64,000 nucleotides of DNA from Coleophoma eucalyptorum (lineage: Eukaryota > Ascomycota > Leotiomycetes > Helotiales > Dermateaceae): the NCBI GenBank assembly GCA_026120035.1, contig JALRME010000015.1:248001-312000 (forward strand). Reading direction: 5' to 3'. Below the pieces are notes generated by a model, which saw only the letters and a program-made list of their open reading frames with translations, had not been told where the DNA came from and searched no databases. Below, piece by piece: positions 31,869 to 43,508 of this stretch; positions within the stretch are counted from its first letter, which is position 1; each line of letters begins with the position of its first letter. Position numbers and translations under genes: made by a program.

Positions 31869-33511
31869 ATGGCTGGAGATATCGAGACCGTCCAGGTCCA
31901 AGAGTCGAACATCGATGATACCGCACTTAAAGCCGTGCCTGCAGATGAAGGTTACGAACTCTTTGAAGAAAGTGCAGCACCAGTTTCCGCCGAAGCTGGA
32001 AAGGCCGTGCTTCGAAAACTAGATCTGCACCTCCTTCCGCTGATGTGCATCTTGTACGGTCTCAACTATGTAGACAAAGTAGCAATGGGCTATGCTGTCT
32101 TGTTCAACTTTCGTGCCGATTTGGAACTGCATGGTACTCAGTACTCGTGGGCGAGTAGTATGTTCTACTTTGGGTACCTAGCTGCGCAGTATCCTGCCAA
32201 TTATTGCCTGCAGAGATTCCAGCCTCAGAAGATCTTGAGCGGTGCTGTGATAATTTGGGGCATTTTGATGCTAGCGTATGTCTTCACCCTCCTCTCACGT
32301 TTGGCGATCCTAAGCTGACAACATGCCTTGTAGTCATTTAGGACTTAAAAACTTCGCAGGACTCATGATTGTGCGGTTCCTGCTTGGTGTCTCGGAATCT
32401 GTTGTATCTCCAGGATTCGTTCTTTACACATCGATGTTCTATACTCGCCGGGAACAAGTCTTACGAACCATGCTGTGGGCTGCGATGCAAGGCAGTTTCT
32501 CCATCCTCGCTTCACTTCTCTCATTTGGACTTGGCCACATCACTAACACAGCTTTGAGACCGTGGATGTATATCTTCCTTGTTCTCGGGATCTTGAGTAT
32601 TCTGACTGGTGTTGGCTGGCTGTTTTTGATGCCTGAAACCCCAAACAAAGCCAAATTCCTCACCCACGAGGAACGAATCGTTGCGGTGCAGCGTGTGGCT
32701 GAGAACATGATGGGTGTCAAAGGTTACGAGTGGAAGTCATACCAGATATGGCATGCGATCAAGGACGTCAAGACCTGGCTTCTACTTGCATTTGTGCTTT
32801 TTACCCAGTTGCCAAATGGCGGGTTGAGCTCCTTCGGATCCTTGGTCATCTCGGGCTTTGGATTCAATTCTTTCAAAACGCTTCTGATCGGATTGCCATC
32901 CTCGGTCGTAAGCGCTGGCAGCATGGTTGTCTGGGGTTATTTCTCCATGACCCATGGTAACCTGCGTACATGGGGAATGATTATCCCTCTTCTGCCTGCC
33001 ATTGCGGGTATCGGGGCAGTTTATGGAACGAGTGGAACGGATGCGAATAAGTACGGGAGAGTAGTGGCATACTGGTTGATCAACTCTTACGCCGTAACTG
33101 TAAGGACCCCCTCCCTCTTAATCTCCATTTCAAGTGAATAAATTACTTACTTTATCTCAGTGGCCCTTCTGCCTCACAATCGTGGGTCAAAATGTCTCGG
33201 GACACACCAAGCGAGCCTTCACCAACACGATGCTCTTCATCATCTTCGCAGCCGGGAACATTGCGGGTCCGTTTTTCTTCCGCACTCAGGATGCACCGAA
33301 ATACGTTCTGGCTATCACGATCATCTTGGTTTGTTTCTGCGTTTCACTGATGTGTGCGTTGGCTTTGAGGTGGTGGATGCTGCGAGAGAATAAGAGGAGG
33401 GATGAGCAGTATGGAGTGGCAGAGAGCTTGCAAGAGAAGAGGGATGGAATGAGATTGGGTATGCATGATAAGACGGATCTGGAGAATCCCGATTTTAGAT
33501 ACGTACTCTAG
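31869..33511 (+). CDS. MFS transporter, anion:cation symporter (Dal5/TNA1-like) type
   Basis: Three exons, with introns near 32278-32335 and 33101-33160; the last exon starts WPFCLTIVGQNVSGHTKRAF. Twelve membrane segments are expected. Family marks include DLHLLPLMCILYGLNYVDKVAMGYA in helix 1, YFGYLAAQYPANYCLQRF in helix 2, a VRFLLGVSESVVSPGF block in helix 4-5, and the helix-11 motif GNIAGPFFFRTQDAPKY. These define the ACS subfamily, whose characterised fungal members import allantoate, nicotinate, pantothenate, biotin precursors or dipeptides by proton symport at the plasma membrane. The C-terminus ends LENPDFRYVL as in many relatives. It is divergent from the M20-like gene, suggesting uptake of a substrate those hydrolases process. 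Substrate is not predictable. Confidence 0.92.
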
Positions 33512-33745
33512 AGGGTAGGCAAGCTGCTGCAATGGCTTATACGCCGGTGACGATCTCTTATCATTGTGAGTATCGTAGAACAGCATGGGCGTTTGGGATA
33601 CAGTTCACTGCCGACGTTGGATTAGGAAGAGATAACCTTCATTAAGCGAATTAGCGCAATGCCCCCGTTCTGGAGCCGCCACAAGAATTCATGCTATCTA
33701 CTCGTATATTCTATCGTGCACCGAGGCTCATCCTTACAAGCAACA

Positions 33746-34294
33746 TCATGCCGATTTATTCCGTGACTCATGCAACTCCTTCGCGACCTGGATAGCCTCC
33801 TCGGGCGTCTTGCAAAGACGCTCAACCCCACAGGCGATCATCAGGTTATCCACATGTCCAGAAGCCCCATCAGCAGACTTGAAGTCCTCGATCGACATGC
33901 CTTGTTCATCTCGTAGACGACCATCTGGGGTTTTGCCGATCTTGTGGAAGTCTTGCACCTTAGCCTTATAGGCTCGCTGATCAGTTGAATACCCTACGAC
34001 AATCTTGTTCAAGGCAGCACCAACACCCATCTCGTAGGCCGTGCCAACATCCATGGACGGCCCACGGAATGGTTCCATGTTGGCGATGATGGCATCGCAG
34101 GCGCGGATGAGATTCATGTTTGCCTCTCGAATGTAAGCAGCTTGAGCATGACTACCGTGCTCAGCATCAGAAAGCTCATTGTCCATCGGGTACAGACCCT
34201 GCACTCCATGCTTCTCGCATAATGCCTTGAGCTCTTTGCCCTTCCCGATTGGATCAGGCAAGAACACCTCAGGCCCGGCGAGATAGATCTTCAT
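33746..34294 (-). CDS. Nucleoside 2-deoxyribosyltransferase-like protein
   Basis: The domain begins MKIYLAGPEVFLPD at 34294 and ends LHESRNKSA, 182 residues, matching the family length. Conserved features are the AGPEVF strand at the N-terminus and the central IANMEPFRGPSMDVGTAYEMG block, which carries the Asp and catalytic Glu of this fold. Family members swap bases between deoxynucleosides or hydrolyse modified (deoxy)nucleotides; in fungi most are uncharacterised and may be nucleotide-sanitising hydrolases. The reading frame stays open upstream to an ATG at 34474, adding 60 residues rich in Arg, Ser and Ala, which could be a mitochondrial presequence or simply 5' UTR. I chose 34294 because homology starts there. 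Confidence 0.87.
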   Translation of the reverse strand: MKIYLAGPEVFLPDPIGKGKELKALCEKHGVQGLYPMDNELSDAEHGSHAQAAYIREANMNLIRACDAIIANMEPFRGPSMDVGTAYEMGVGAALNKIVVGYSTDQRAYKAKVQDFHKIGKTPDGRLRDEQGMSIEDFKSADGASGHVDNLMIACGVERLCKTPEEAIQVAKELHESRNKSA

Positions 34295-34474
34295 GGTTCC
34301 TAGATGTCGCGGAAAGCTTGAGCTTGAGCTTGGCACGGCACTGGCAGTGGTGGTGGTTAGGTCAACCCCCAGCGAAGGAAGGCCACGTGCCACGGCTTGT
34401 CCTTCGGCACGCGCTGGCGATGCAGCAACAGGCACTCGTTCGTAGGAGGCTCTGGATCCGCAACCGCGGGTCAA

Positions 34475-35374
34475 AGCCAGACGGTAAAGTGCGGTCTGTG
34501 TGGTGTTGAGATGGGATGATGACGTGGAGTGTTTGGAGGTACGGCTTCATACATAAGACCAGTCAGTGGCATATACGAATCCTGTCCAAGCCACGAGCTG
34601 AGCCATGGCCGTGGCCGTGGCAGTGTCGAAGTGCAACAGCCAACTGGATCCCCGACAAGGTACGGCGGACGTACCTGAGAAGTGAAGGCTACTTGCTACA
34701 CGATGGTGTCTGGAGTCCAAACTCTAGACTCTGGACTCAGGAGAGAGACAAGGGAAAAGGGGGGACGGTGATCTAGTTGACGCCGTAAGCGAGACGGGAG
34801 CAGAAATGAGGAGGACCGAGAGGAATTGCAAGTTGCCTCCATAATCAAGAAAAAGCGGACTGGCGATAAATGGTGGAGGTGCGCTAGGCCTTCTCGGGGG
34901 TAGTTGCCCCTCGAAATAGCAGCCCCCATCGCTACCCCTGTCTTCGCCCCATGTATTTCTCCGATCCGAGCATCACCGGTTCTCGACCGTCTTTCTCTCT
35001 TCTCTCCTGTTCTCTCTCCACTTCATCCGTTGTTATTTTCTGTCTTATCCGTAGACCGTTCTATAACTTCCTTCAAACACCAACAATCCGAGCACATTCG
35101 TCGTCAATTGCGCACTTCTTTTTCCGTTTCGGTCTTGACTTTGCTCGCCGGGTACTTGGTACCAATTACACTCGTTAATATTCCTTAGCCCCGAGCTTAC
35201 TGTACTTGCCTCAACAAGCTCCAGCTCCCCGAGCAGGACGATCCGCAGCGCAGGAAACGCGATAAGATTGCCAACATCCCCAATCCAAATCAAATCCTCT
35301 ATAGTAGCTCAAGCGCGCTTTCTTATCAACCTCCGATTGCTGGCGGCAGAACCTACGCAGAGTCCACGCACATC
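34475..35374. promoter_or_regulatory. Intergenic and CT-rich leader of TM9 gene
   Basis: 900 bp between the deoxyribosyltransferase-like gene (-) and the EMP70 gene (+). The part from about 34930 to 35060 is CT-rich (runs such as TCTCTCTTCTCTCCTG), typical of strong constitutive fungal promoters and 5' leaders. Small upstream open frames here (34904-35188) are probably leader artefacts. Confidence 0.5.
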
Positions 35375-37675
35375 ATGAAGACCGATTTCCGGTTAAGGGC
35401 AGGGGGATGGCTGGTGTCACTCCTGGCTATCTCACAGGTCAACGCATTCTACATCCCAGGTGAGTAGGAACTGCTTCGGTGCTGCGTGTTTGCTCTGCAG
35501 TCTACCAATTGGGCCGTGTGTAATCTAACATTCAACTTGTAGGATGGTCGGTCAAAAGCTACAAAGACGATGAACCAATACCTCTCCTCGTTAACAAGGT
35601 CTATTCCGATAACACGCAGCTTCAATATGCATACTACGATCTTCCCTTTGTCTGCCCTCCGACTGGCACGCGGCACGCCAATACCAACTTCTTGAGCGGA
35701 CAGAGCATTTCTTTGAACTTGGGAGAAGTCCTAAGGGGCGACCGGATCATGACCTCAGACATTGAGTTGGTCATGGGTCAGGACCAGGAGTGTAACTTTC
35801 TCTGCAGCAAGACGGTCAATCGACGAGATCTGAAGCGCGCGAGACAGATGGTCAAGGATGGATATGTTGCAGAATGGATTGTTGATAATCTTCCTGGTGC
35901 TACTAGCTTTGTCACTGTTGACAAGACACGAAAGTATTACGCTGCTGGCTTCAAGATGGGCTACAAGGACTTCTCACCAACCGGAAAGCCTCGATATTAT
36001 ATCAACAATCATCTCACCATTGTTTTGAAATACCGCAAAGCACCGGGCCGAGATGGAGAGAAGGGCGGCAAGGTCATTGTGGGATTTGAAGTCTATACCA
36101 AGAGTGTTGGACACGAGAATAGACTGGAATCGGGCTGCCCCGCCGACATTCACAACGTTGAAAGCCCTATGGAACTCTATCTGCGTCCAAACGCGACCGA
36201 CTTTTCTGTACAATACCCGCACTCCTCCTACTACCCTCCCGAAAGCGAGCAAGACCTTGATGACGGAGCTACGATGGATATTCCTTACACATACTCAGTC
36301 TACTTCCGCGAGGATGAGTCCATTGAATGGAACCATCGATGGGACCTATACTTTGTCAATCAAGAGGAAGGGTCCAGAATCCACTGGCTTGCCATTATCA
36401 ACTCCTTGATCATTTCTGGACTATTAAGCGCCATTGTAGCCATGATTTTGGCAAGGACAATTCGGGGTGATATCAAAACTTACAAGGACGCTTCTGTAGA
36501 AGAGGGCAAGATGAAACAGAAGAGAAAGTCTAGACCATCAAGTGGTGCTAGAACACCAAGATCCGGAGAGAAGACTGGATTTGGCTTACTTGAGCAAGTT
36601 GGTGATACGGAAAATGACGCGGACATTTCATCCGATGATGAGCCTCTCGAGGATGTGACTGGATGGAAGCTCCTGCATGGTGATGTGTTCCGTGCACCAG
36701 CTTATGGCTACATTCTTGCTCCTTTAGTTGGCTCTGGCATGCAACTCGTTTTCATGGCTATCGGGTTGCTCTTCCTTAGCAGCTTGGGCGTATTAAATCC
36801 TAGCTTCCGTGGCGGCTTTGTTAGTGTTGGTGTCGGACTCTTTATCTTCGCTGGTGTTTTCTCCGGCTACTTTTCTGGCCGAGTTTACAAGACCTTTGGA
36901 GGCCTCAACTGGCGAAAGAATACCCTTATCACAGCACTCCTCTTCCCTGGACTCCTTTTCACCCTGGTCTTTGTGCTGAACCTCTTTGTGTGGGCTCAAG
37001 CCTCAAGCACTGCACTTCCATTTGGAACTCTTCTCGGCATAGTTATGCTATGGTTATGCATTCAGCTTCCCTTAGTATATGCTGGATCTTGGTATGGCTA
37101 TGTCAAAACGGGTGCATGGGATCATCCAACCAAAACCACCACAATCTCCCGGCAAATTCCTGTCCAGGCTTGGTACAATCGATCGCCACAAAGTATTCTT
37201 CTTGCGGGTTTGATTCCTTTTGCCGTCATCTTCATTGAACTTCTCTTCGTTTTCCAAAGTCTATGGCAAGACAAATCCGGTTATTACTATGTCTTCGGCT
37301 TTCTTTCAGTTGTGTCTATTATCTTAATCTTGACTATCGCTGAAGTGACAATCGTCACAATTTACATCAAGCTGTGCAGCGAGGACTACAACTGGTGGTG
37401 GCACTCATTCTTCGTTGGTGGTGGTAGTGCAATTTGGGTGTTCTTGTACTGTGTATGGTATTTCTTCACAAAGCTGCACATTGAAGGATTCGTTAGTAGT
37501 TTGCTCTTTTTTAGCTATAGCTTTATGGCCTGTGTGGTATATGGTCTGTTGACGGGTACTGTGGGCTTTTTGACAGCCTATGCATTCATTAGAAGGATTT
37601 ATGGGTAAGTTTCTCACATTTTGTCTTTCCAGATCCATGTACTAACAGTTTGTCAGCGCAATCAAAGCCGACTAA
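35375..37675 (+). CDS. EMP70 / transmembrane 9 superfamily (TM9SF) protein
   Basis: Three exons (35375-35459, 35543-37604, 37657-37675) join in frame to give 721 residues. A signal peptide (to about INA in QVNAFYIPG) is followed by a lumenal domain of about 270 residues beginning FYIPGWSVKSY, then nine membrane helices starting at IHWLAIINSLIISGLLSAI. A charged cytosolic loop (KQKRKSRPSSGARTPRSGEK) separates helices 1 and 2. Family signatures GGLNWRKN, WWWHSFFVGGGSA and the final FIRRIYG are present. The last exon encodes only GAIKAD, which supplies the K-X-D/E motif that retains TMN proteins in the Golgi through COPI. Yeast homologues (EMP70, TMN2/3) act in endosome/Golgi trafficking, copper homeostasis and adhesion. 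This is a conserved housekeeping gene. Confidence 0.96.
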
Positions 37676-38937
37676 AAGGATGTCAGTCTCTCAGTTCGTG
37701 GGTATTAGCATACAGCGGGTGGAGTATAGGGTGATATAAGATGAAGTCCGGTCCATAATGAAACTGGACCTGCATGTTGAACTGAATAGCTTCTTTATAA
37801 TGCAATACCTTTTTCGTTCCATAGAAAATTCTTAAATAACAACCATGCTCGCGACCATCGTATCCCATCTTCGGCGCATCAATGGCCTTATCTGATTTTA
37901 GTCATTTACTGGATGAAAGTACCTAATGGGGCTTCAGCACATGCAACCACATCGTTGGCACCCCTGTACGATATTGTAGATGTCGCAACATCGGGCAAGT
38001 GATCTCCCACCATTTTTCGGAGCTCCGTCTGATTTCGAAGCCGAGGCCTGCTCTTTGGATTTTGCTCACAGATCGGACGTAGAAGAGTGCCCGACAAGTT
38101 AGGGATTTGGTGATGGTGTTTTCCTCTGCGGTGCCACACTGGCAGTCTGACGAAAGCTCCCAAACACCACGCATCACTTTCTGGGCAGATTGTCACTTAT
38201 CATTTCGGCTCGTTTGCCGACACTATCGCAGATATAATAAGCGGCCCCTCCCCTCTTCCCGCCAGCCATCGCTTAGCTTGAATGTTCAACGGCACTGGCA
38301 AAAGATGGGGAAAGTGGTGCTACACATGGTTCTATGCACAGTGACATTAGGCTTTATAAGATATGGATTAGTAATGGATTGCATTTTGCTTTGTGTTCGT
38401 TTCTTTGGCACCGCGGGTGGATAAGGGGATATGGGCAACTTAAGGGCGGTATTCCTAACCCCGATTGCTGCTACTTTCTTAAGTCCTATTGAGAGAGGGA
38501 AAGTAGAGGGCGGGATCTGCATGACATGGTTTCGCTATCAGCTTGGCATATCTAATCTGCACAATTTGTTTTCGGGTTATTCGAGTATCGACGCCTTATC
38601 GTTGCTTGTTGAGTCTTGGAATCTCGTGTCTGTGTGGATGCATGGTACCTTGGCCCGGGATGCTGTCATGACTTTTAAGATGCACGCATGCATGCATGCC
38701 GCATAAACGTTTAATGGTCTGCTAGTTGATTTACCTAGGTTAGATTAGAAGGGATTGGAGAATGGTAAAATGGGGATTGTGGTATATGTACCCGTCCATC
38801 ACCGTCTCTTTCACTTTTACTTTTTCTCCCTCTTTCTCTCTGTGAGGCGATATCGCGGTCACTTATTGTCATCGAGACCCCCGCAACCCTCGATCTCGTA
38901 GCAGCCCGAGTCTGCTCCGGTCCAATTCTTTGAAATC
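37676..38937. promoter_or_regulatory. Intergenic; promoter of second ACS-type MFS gene
   Basis: 1.26 kb with no supported gene. Open frames (for example 38107-38424 plus, 37906-38196 minus) lack domains. The stretch 38808-38845 is CT-rich (TTTTTCTCCCTCTTTCTCTC) and is probably the transcription-start leader of the MFS gene. An alternating GCATGCATGCATGC run lies near 38686-38699. Confidence 0.5.
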
Positions 38938-40785
38938 ATGGCCGATATCGAGAAAGCACCGAGTCCTGACACGAGTAGCGCAGATGAGAAACCGCGCATC
39001 ACCTCGCCCGCACAAGCAGATGAGGCCTTGCAATTCCTGCGTGGTAGTGGCGGCAAAGATGGCGATGTGACGCACGGCACAGTTGAGGAGATATTGGTCG
39101 ATGAGAAGAAATTGGTTCGGAAGATTGATTTCATGGTCGTTCCTGTGCGTTATATCCACTTTTCCTTATTCTTTCCATCTCAAAAAGAAATATGATCAAG
39201 TGGGAAAAGAAGTTTTTGGGCTGACATTCTCCGACTGGGAACTTGCAGTTGATGTTCTGTTGCTATATCCTCCAATACCTTGACAAGACCCTTATCAATT
39301 ACGCCAATGTGATGGGCTTGAAGGAAGATACGGGCACGACAGTTAAACAGTTCAGCTACCTCGCCCTTGCTTTCTACATCTCGTATGCAGTCTGTGAGAT
39401 TCCACAGGGCTACCTAATGCAAAAATATCCAACGGCGAAGTATTTGGGCATCCAGGTTATTCTATGGGGGTGAGCTCCTACCTTCTATTTTAATTTTCCA
39501 TGTCCGAAGGAATAGAGGTGAAAAAGTGGTGTTAGAAGATGCTGATTCTTGGGTAGAATTTGCGTCACGATGAATTGCGCATGCAAGAACTTCGCCTCCC
39601 TTGTTGCACTGCGTGTCTTGCTGGGCTGCTTCGAATCGGCTGTTGCACCCTCTCTGATGCTCATTACCGGTATGTGGTACAAGAAGAATGAGCAGCCGCT
39701 CCGCATCGGCATCTGGTATTTGGGCACAGGTAGCGGCACGATTGTTGGTGCATTACTCTCATTCGGCTTCCAGCACTATACTGGAACGGCTTTCAAGAGT
39801 TGGCAGATCATGTTCCTGGTCTGTGGACTTGTCACTATCGCGCTTGGGATCTGCGTTGTAATTTTCCTGCCGGACAATCCCATGAAGAGTCGACTTAGCC
39901 ATGCTGAGAAGATCCTTGCCATTGAGCGCTTGAGAGCGAACCGTACGGGAATTGAGAATAAAACTTTCAAGCCTTCTCAGGCGCTGGAGTGTTTGACAAG
40001 CCCATATGCGTGGTTGATCGCTTTGCATACTGCTTCGGCCAATGTTTCGAACGGTGCCGTGTCGAGTTATCAGGCTACCATCATTAAAGGGTATGACCAT
40101 TGCCCCATGAGAATGGTTCTTGGTGGCCATGTGCTAATTTATTTTGGTTAGATTGGGCTATACCTCGAAACAGACTGCTCTCTTGTCCCTTCCCAGTGGT
40201 GCCGTATCTATCGTCTCCATCTTGACTGCGACGTTTGTAGCCGGGAGGACTAACACCCGCATCCTCAACATTTGCGCCTTGATCATTCCTGCCATTATCG
40301 GCGGCGCTCTAAGTAAGTCCTCAGTCCCAATGCCTCCACCACCAATCCCGATCGCATTGATCTAACAATAAATCCAAGTGGCATTTCTCCCAGCAAGCGC
40401 GAGTGCCGGAAAGTTAGTTGGAAACTACATGGTCAATACCATCGGCGCCTCATTGCCATTGGTGTACTCCCTCGCCGCCGGGAACTTCGCAGGCCACACC
40501 AAGAAAGTGACGATCAACGCAATGGTACTGATGGCTTTCTGCGTCGGCAACATCATCGGTCCTCTCACCTTCCAACCGGACGGCAAAGACCCACCGCAGT
40601 ATATCCCTGCAAAGATTGCCATCATGGCTACAGGTGCTTTTGCAGTGCTGGTTATTCTAATTTACGGGTTCGTGATTTCGAGAGAGAATCGCCGAAGAGA
40701 GAAACTGGGGGTTGTGCATGAACCCGATTCGGAGTTTATGGATCGTACGGACAAGCAGAATTTGGAATTTAGATATTCTTACTAG
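38938..40785 (+). CDS. MFS transporter, anion:cation symporter type (second copy)
   Basis: Five or six exons, the first 38938-39144, with introns near 39145-39248, 39470-39560, 40090-40150 and 40313-40378. Helix 1 reads LMFCCYILQYLDKTLINYANVMGL, helix 2 YLALAFYISYAVCEIPQGYLMQKY, helix 4-5 ALRVLLGCFESAVAPSLML, and late helices AAGNFAGHTKKVTINAMVL and GNIIGPLTFQ; the C-terminus ends KQNLEFRYSY. The profile is the ACS/Dal5 subfamily, but it is clearly diverged from the 31.9-kb transporter (different helix 1 and loop sequences), so it is a paralogue rather than a recent duplicate. Probable role: proton-coupled uptake of an organic anion, vitamin or ureide. It has no obvious functional partner adjacent. 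Confidence 0.92.
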
Positions 40786-42128
40786 TGAAAATATCGGGAG
40801 GTGCGTGTATTCGGCGGATGTACCAAGATATGCTTAAATAGCTTAAAGTGGCAAGCTCAAATATAAATCCATTGCGGAAGTGGTTCTATTAAATAAATTT
40901 CCTTGCCAGCAAACTGGAATTTGATGTAAAGTTAAACGGCGATTTTTCTTCTGTCGTGTGAATTTTGATATGGACCAACTGTAAACCTAGATCTTGGGTT
41001 TGAACATATTTCCACAGAATGGTTTGGTGCCGTCGGATGGTGTTTTATGCCCCTGTGGATCTATTGGCGTATCGTACGATTACCCTTTTCTTGGATTTCC
41101 ATCCATCCTGCATATACAATGGTACGATGTCGAACACTCAGCCTATACTGCCCAGAAATAATGGCGACGTGCCAACAGTGTTGTCAAGGCAGTATTAATC
41201 AAAAGAATTGATCTGGCCAACCTCGAGGCATGAAGCGGAAGTGTTCGCATGTGAATTCTAGTCTCGATGGAGAGACACGCATGACGAGCCGCACAAGCGG
41301 AAAGAGGGTCCTACGTCATCTAAAGACTTTCTGTTGTAGGAAGTAAATCAATATATTGCGCGTGAACATCAATCTCCGCTGTAACAGTCTGGCATCGTCG
41401 ATCCAGATCGGCACGATTTCGTGGACCGTATTGTCTGTAAAGTTTTTGAAGAAAACTGGACCTGCGAAGGATGACAGTAGTATGTAGAGCGGTTTGGATG
41501 TAGGAACCAAAGACTAGAAATAAAGAAACAAAAATAATAATAAAACCGATAACCCCCAGTTAGGTGATGCATCTGTAGCCATAGAAAAATGTCAAGCAGC
41601 AAAACGACCGGCCCCTATTAAAGAGCCGCACCTTTCGACAATCTCAAGAGCAGGATAGAGAAAAGGAGAGCGCATCTCTCTATATTTGAGTCTTGGCAAG
41701 TTGGAATAGGAGGCCCAACGCTTATTCTGCCGTCGGACGAACATGGACAGTCCCAAGACTGATGTTGATGCAAAGTAGAGACGCGTTGCATACGTAGACC
41801 ATGGCGTCAAGAATTTCTGCTATACATGCCAGGAATGTAGGGTATATAGAGCCTCGAGTTCCAAATGAGCCGATCGCAAAATTCTTCAGACCAGTTTGCG
41901 ACGTTGACATGTTGCATGGCAGGCCCACGTCTGTTTGAAACCAATCCATTCATGCCACACTGGCAGCTTTCAGCCTCACCGCCGCACCCGAGACTCGGTG
42001 CCACAATTATCTCTAACAGAAGGCTACGCAGCACGAGTTGTTTTACACCCAGCAAAAGAATACCTAGATATAGAAACACAGAGAAAAAAATTATTATTCG
42101 TCGTGATGATTTTATATAGCTGGGCTTC
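40786..42128. other. Intergenic, 1.3 kb
   Basis: Between two plus-strand genes. Minus-strand open frames (41316-42304) overlap the next gene or one another and lack domains. No RNA gene or repeat recognised. The promoter of the O-fucosyltransferase-like gene must lie at its 3' end. Confidence 0.4.
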
Positions 42129-43508
42129 TTGCCCTCTTCGTCGCTAGCTACCAATGTCACCATGGCTATCCGCAAGCTATCGGCGAACATTAATCGGAGA
42201 TACAGCTCGCTTGCGGGTATCATACTCGCCGTTGTATTCTTCTGTGTCATATTTGATGCATTATATGTCTTTCCAAGACCGATAATCTGGACCAAATCTG
42301 CCAATGGCGCAAGTCCAAAGACATCACCTAAGGTGGAAACACCGGATATCTTCGATTATTCGCCGATAAAGTCGGAATCCATCAAGAGTATCTGCTCCGC
42401 TACCGAGTGGAACACCAGCATCGTTTTTACCTGCGACAACTCTGTTGGGGGCGTGGGTAACATCCGCAATTCCATCTTGAATTGTGTTCGATACACTATC
42501 TCCGCTGGGGGAGGCTTGGTGCTCCCTAACATCATAGTTCGAAACAACCAGGATATCTCCCAGATTCGTACTGGCGACCGGACCAGCATGGACTACATGT
42601 TCGATAGATCCCACTTCATTAAATCGCTCCGACTTTCATGTCCACAACTGCGGCTATTCAACTCAGTAAATGACGTTCGGAATGGAAGAACTGGGCCAGG
42701 CTTGATAGCACTTCAGCCAGAAAGTCTTGTCGCGACCGTCCCAAGGTATGGCCTGACACACCCGGAAAAATGGCGAGAGACATTTTACAGCTGGCTCGAA
42801 AATTTCGCTGCGGAGAACAGGGGAGAGAGAATTGTTATCGAACTGGCAAGATCGTACCTGCAGTATCCGATATACAGCGACGGAGAAGGATTCGCGCTTG
42901 CATTTGGCAATATTCTTAAGTTCCGATCAGACGTCAGAATACTGGCGACGAAAACTCTCATGGGGCTCTTCGAAACCTTTCCTGTGGCGATTGATCCATC
43001 AAAATCAGAACTAACAGGTGGTTTCTTTGGCGCACATCTCCGCACGGAAAAGGATGCAAGGGAAGGATGGCCTGCGCAGGATTGGGAGTTCTCGAAATTT
43101 GAGACTCAGTCGAAGCTATATATCGAACAGGCAGCACTTTCGAACACATCTGCCATATATGTAGCTTCGGGAGACGCTGAAGAAGTCGCCAGATTCGCCG
43201 AAGACGCGAGAAAAATCAACAAGACTGTTACCACCAAGTCTGACTTGTTAAAACCGGCGGACAGAACACATTTAGAGCACTTGACGTGGGACCAGCAGGC
43301 TCTCGTGGACTTCCTGGTCATGTTGAAGGCATCGGATTTTGCTGGAATTGGCCATTCAAGTTTCGCGTGGAATATTGCTCTGAAGCGACATCTTCTTGCA
43401 GGGACGCGAAATCATCTGGATGGTCCGCAGATGCTTAGTGATGAGTTCAGTCAGATTTATGGCAAGCCAAGAGATTACCCTGAATATGCCTCTTGCCTGT
43501 GGCCATGA
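42129..43508 (+). CDS. O-fucosyltransferase-like type II membrane protein
   Basis: Single exon, 459 residues. A short cytosolic N-terminus is followed by one hydrophobic anchor (about residues 28-46, SLAGIILAVVFFCVIFDALY), a stem, then a lumenal catalytic-type domain. The block GGVGNIRNSILNCVRYTISAGGGLVLP (about residues 107-133) resembles the nucleotide-sugar-binding N-terminal region of GDP-fucose O-fucosyltransferases, and GGFFGAHLRTEKDA (about 297-309) and FAGIGHSSFAWNIALKRHLL (near 425) match the later conserved regions, including the catalytic-type HLR arginine. Such proteins sit in the Golgi or ER. Fungal members are mostly uncharacterised; donor and acceptor are unknown, so this is a fold-level call. 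Met-12 (42162) is an alternative start. Confidence 0.72.
   Translation: MPSSSLATNVTMAIRKLSANINRRYSSLAGIILAVVFFCVIFDALYVFPRPIIWTKSANGASPKTSPKVETPDIFDYSPIKSESIKSICSATEWNTSIVFTCDNSVGGVGNIRNSILNCVRYTISAGGGLVLPNIIVRNNQDISQIRTGDRTSMDYMFDRSHFIKSLRLSCPQLRLFNSVNDVRNGRTGPGLIALQPESLVATVPRYGLTHPEKWRETFYSWLENFAAENRGERIVIELARSYLQYPIYSDGEGFALAFGNILKFRSDVRILATKTLMGLFETFPVAIDPSKSELTGGFFGAHLRTEKDAREGWPAQDWEFSKFETQSKLYIEQAALSNTSAIYVASGDAEEVARFAEDARKINKTVTTKSDLLKPADRTHLEHLTWDQQALVDFLVMLKASDFAGIGHSSFAWNIALKRHLLAGTRNHLDGPQMLSDEFSQIYGKPRDYPEYASCLWP

Noticed and set aside
31869..40785. Recent duplication of the two ACS-type MFS genes
   Set aside because: Their helix and loop sequences and intron positions differ widely, so they are old paralogues.
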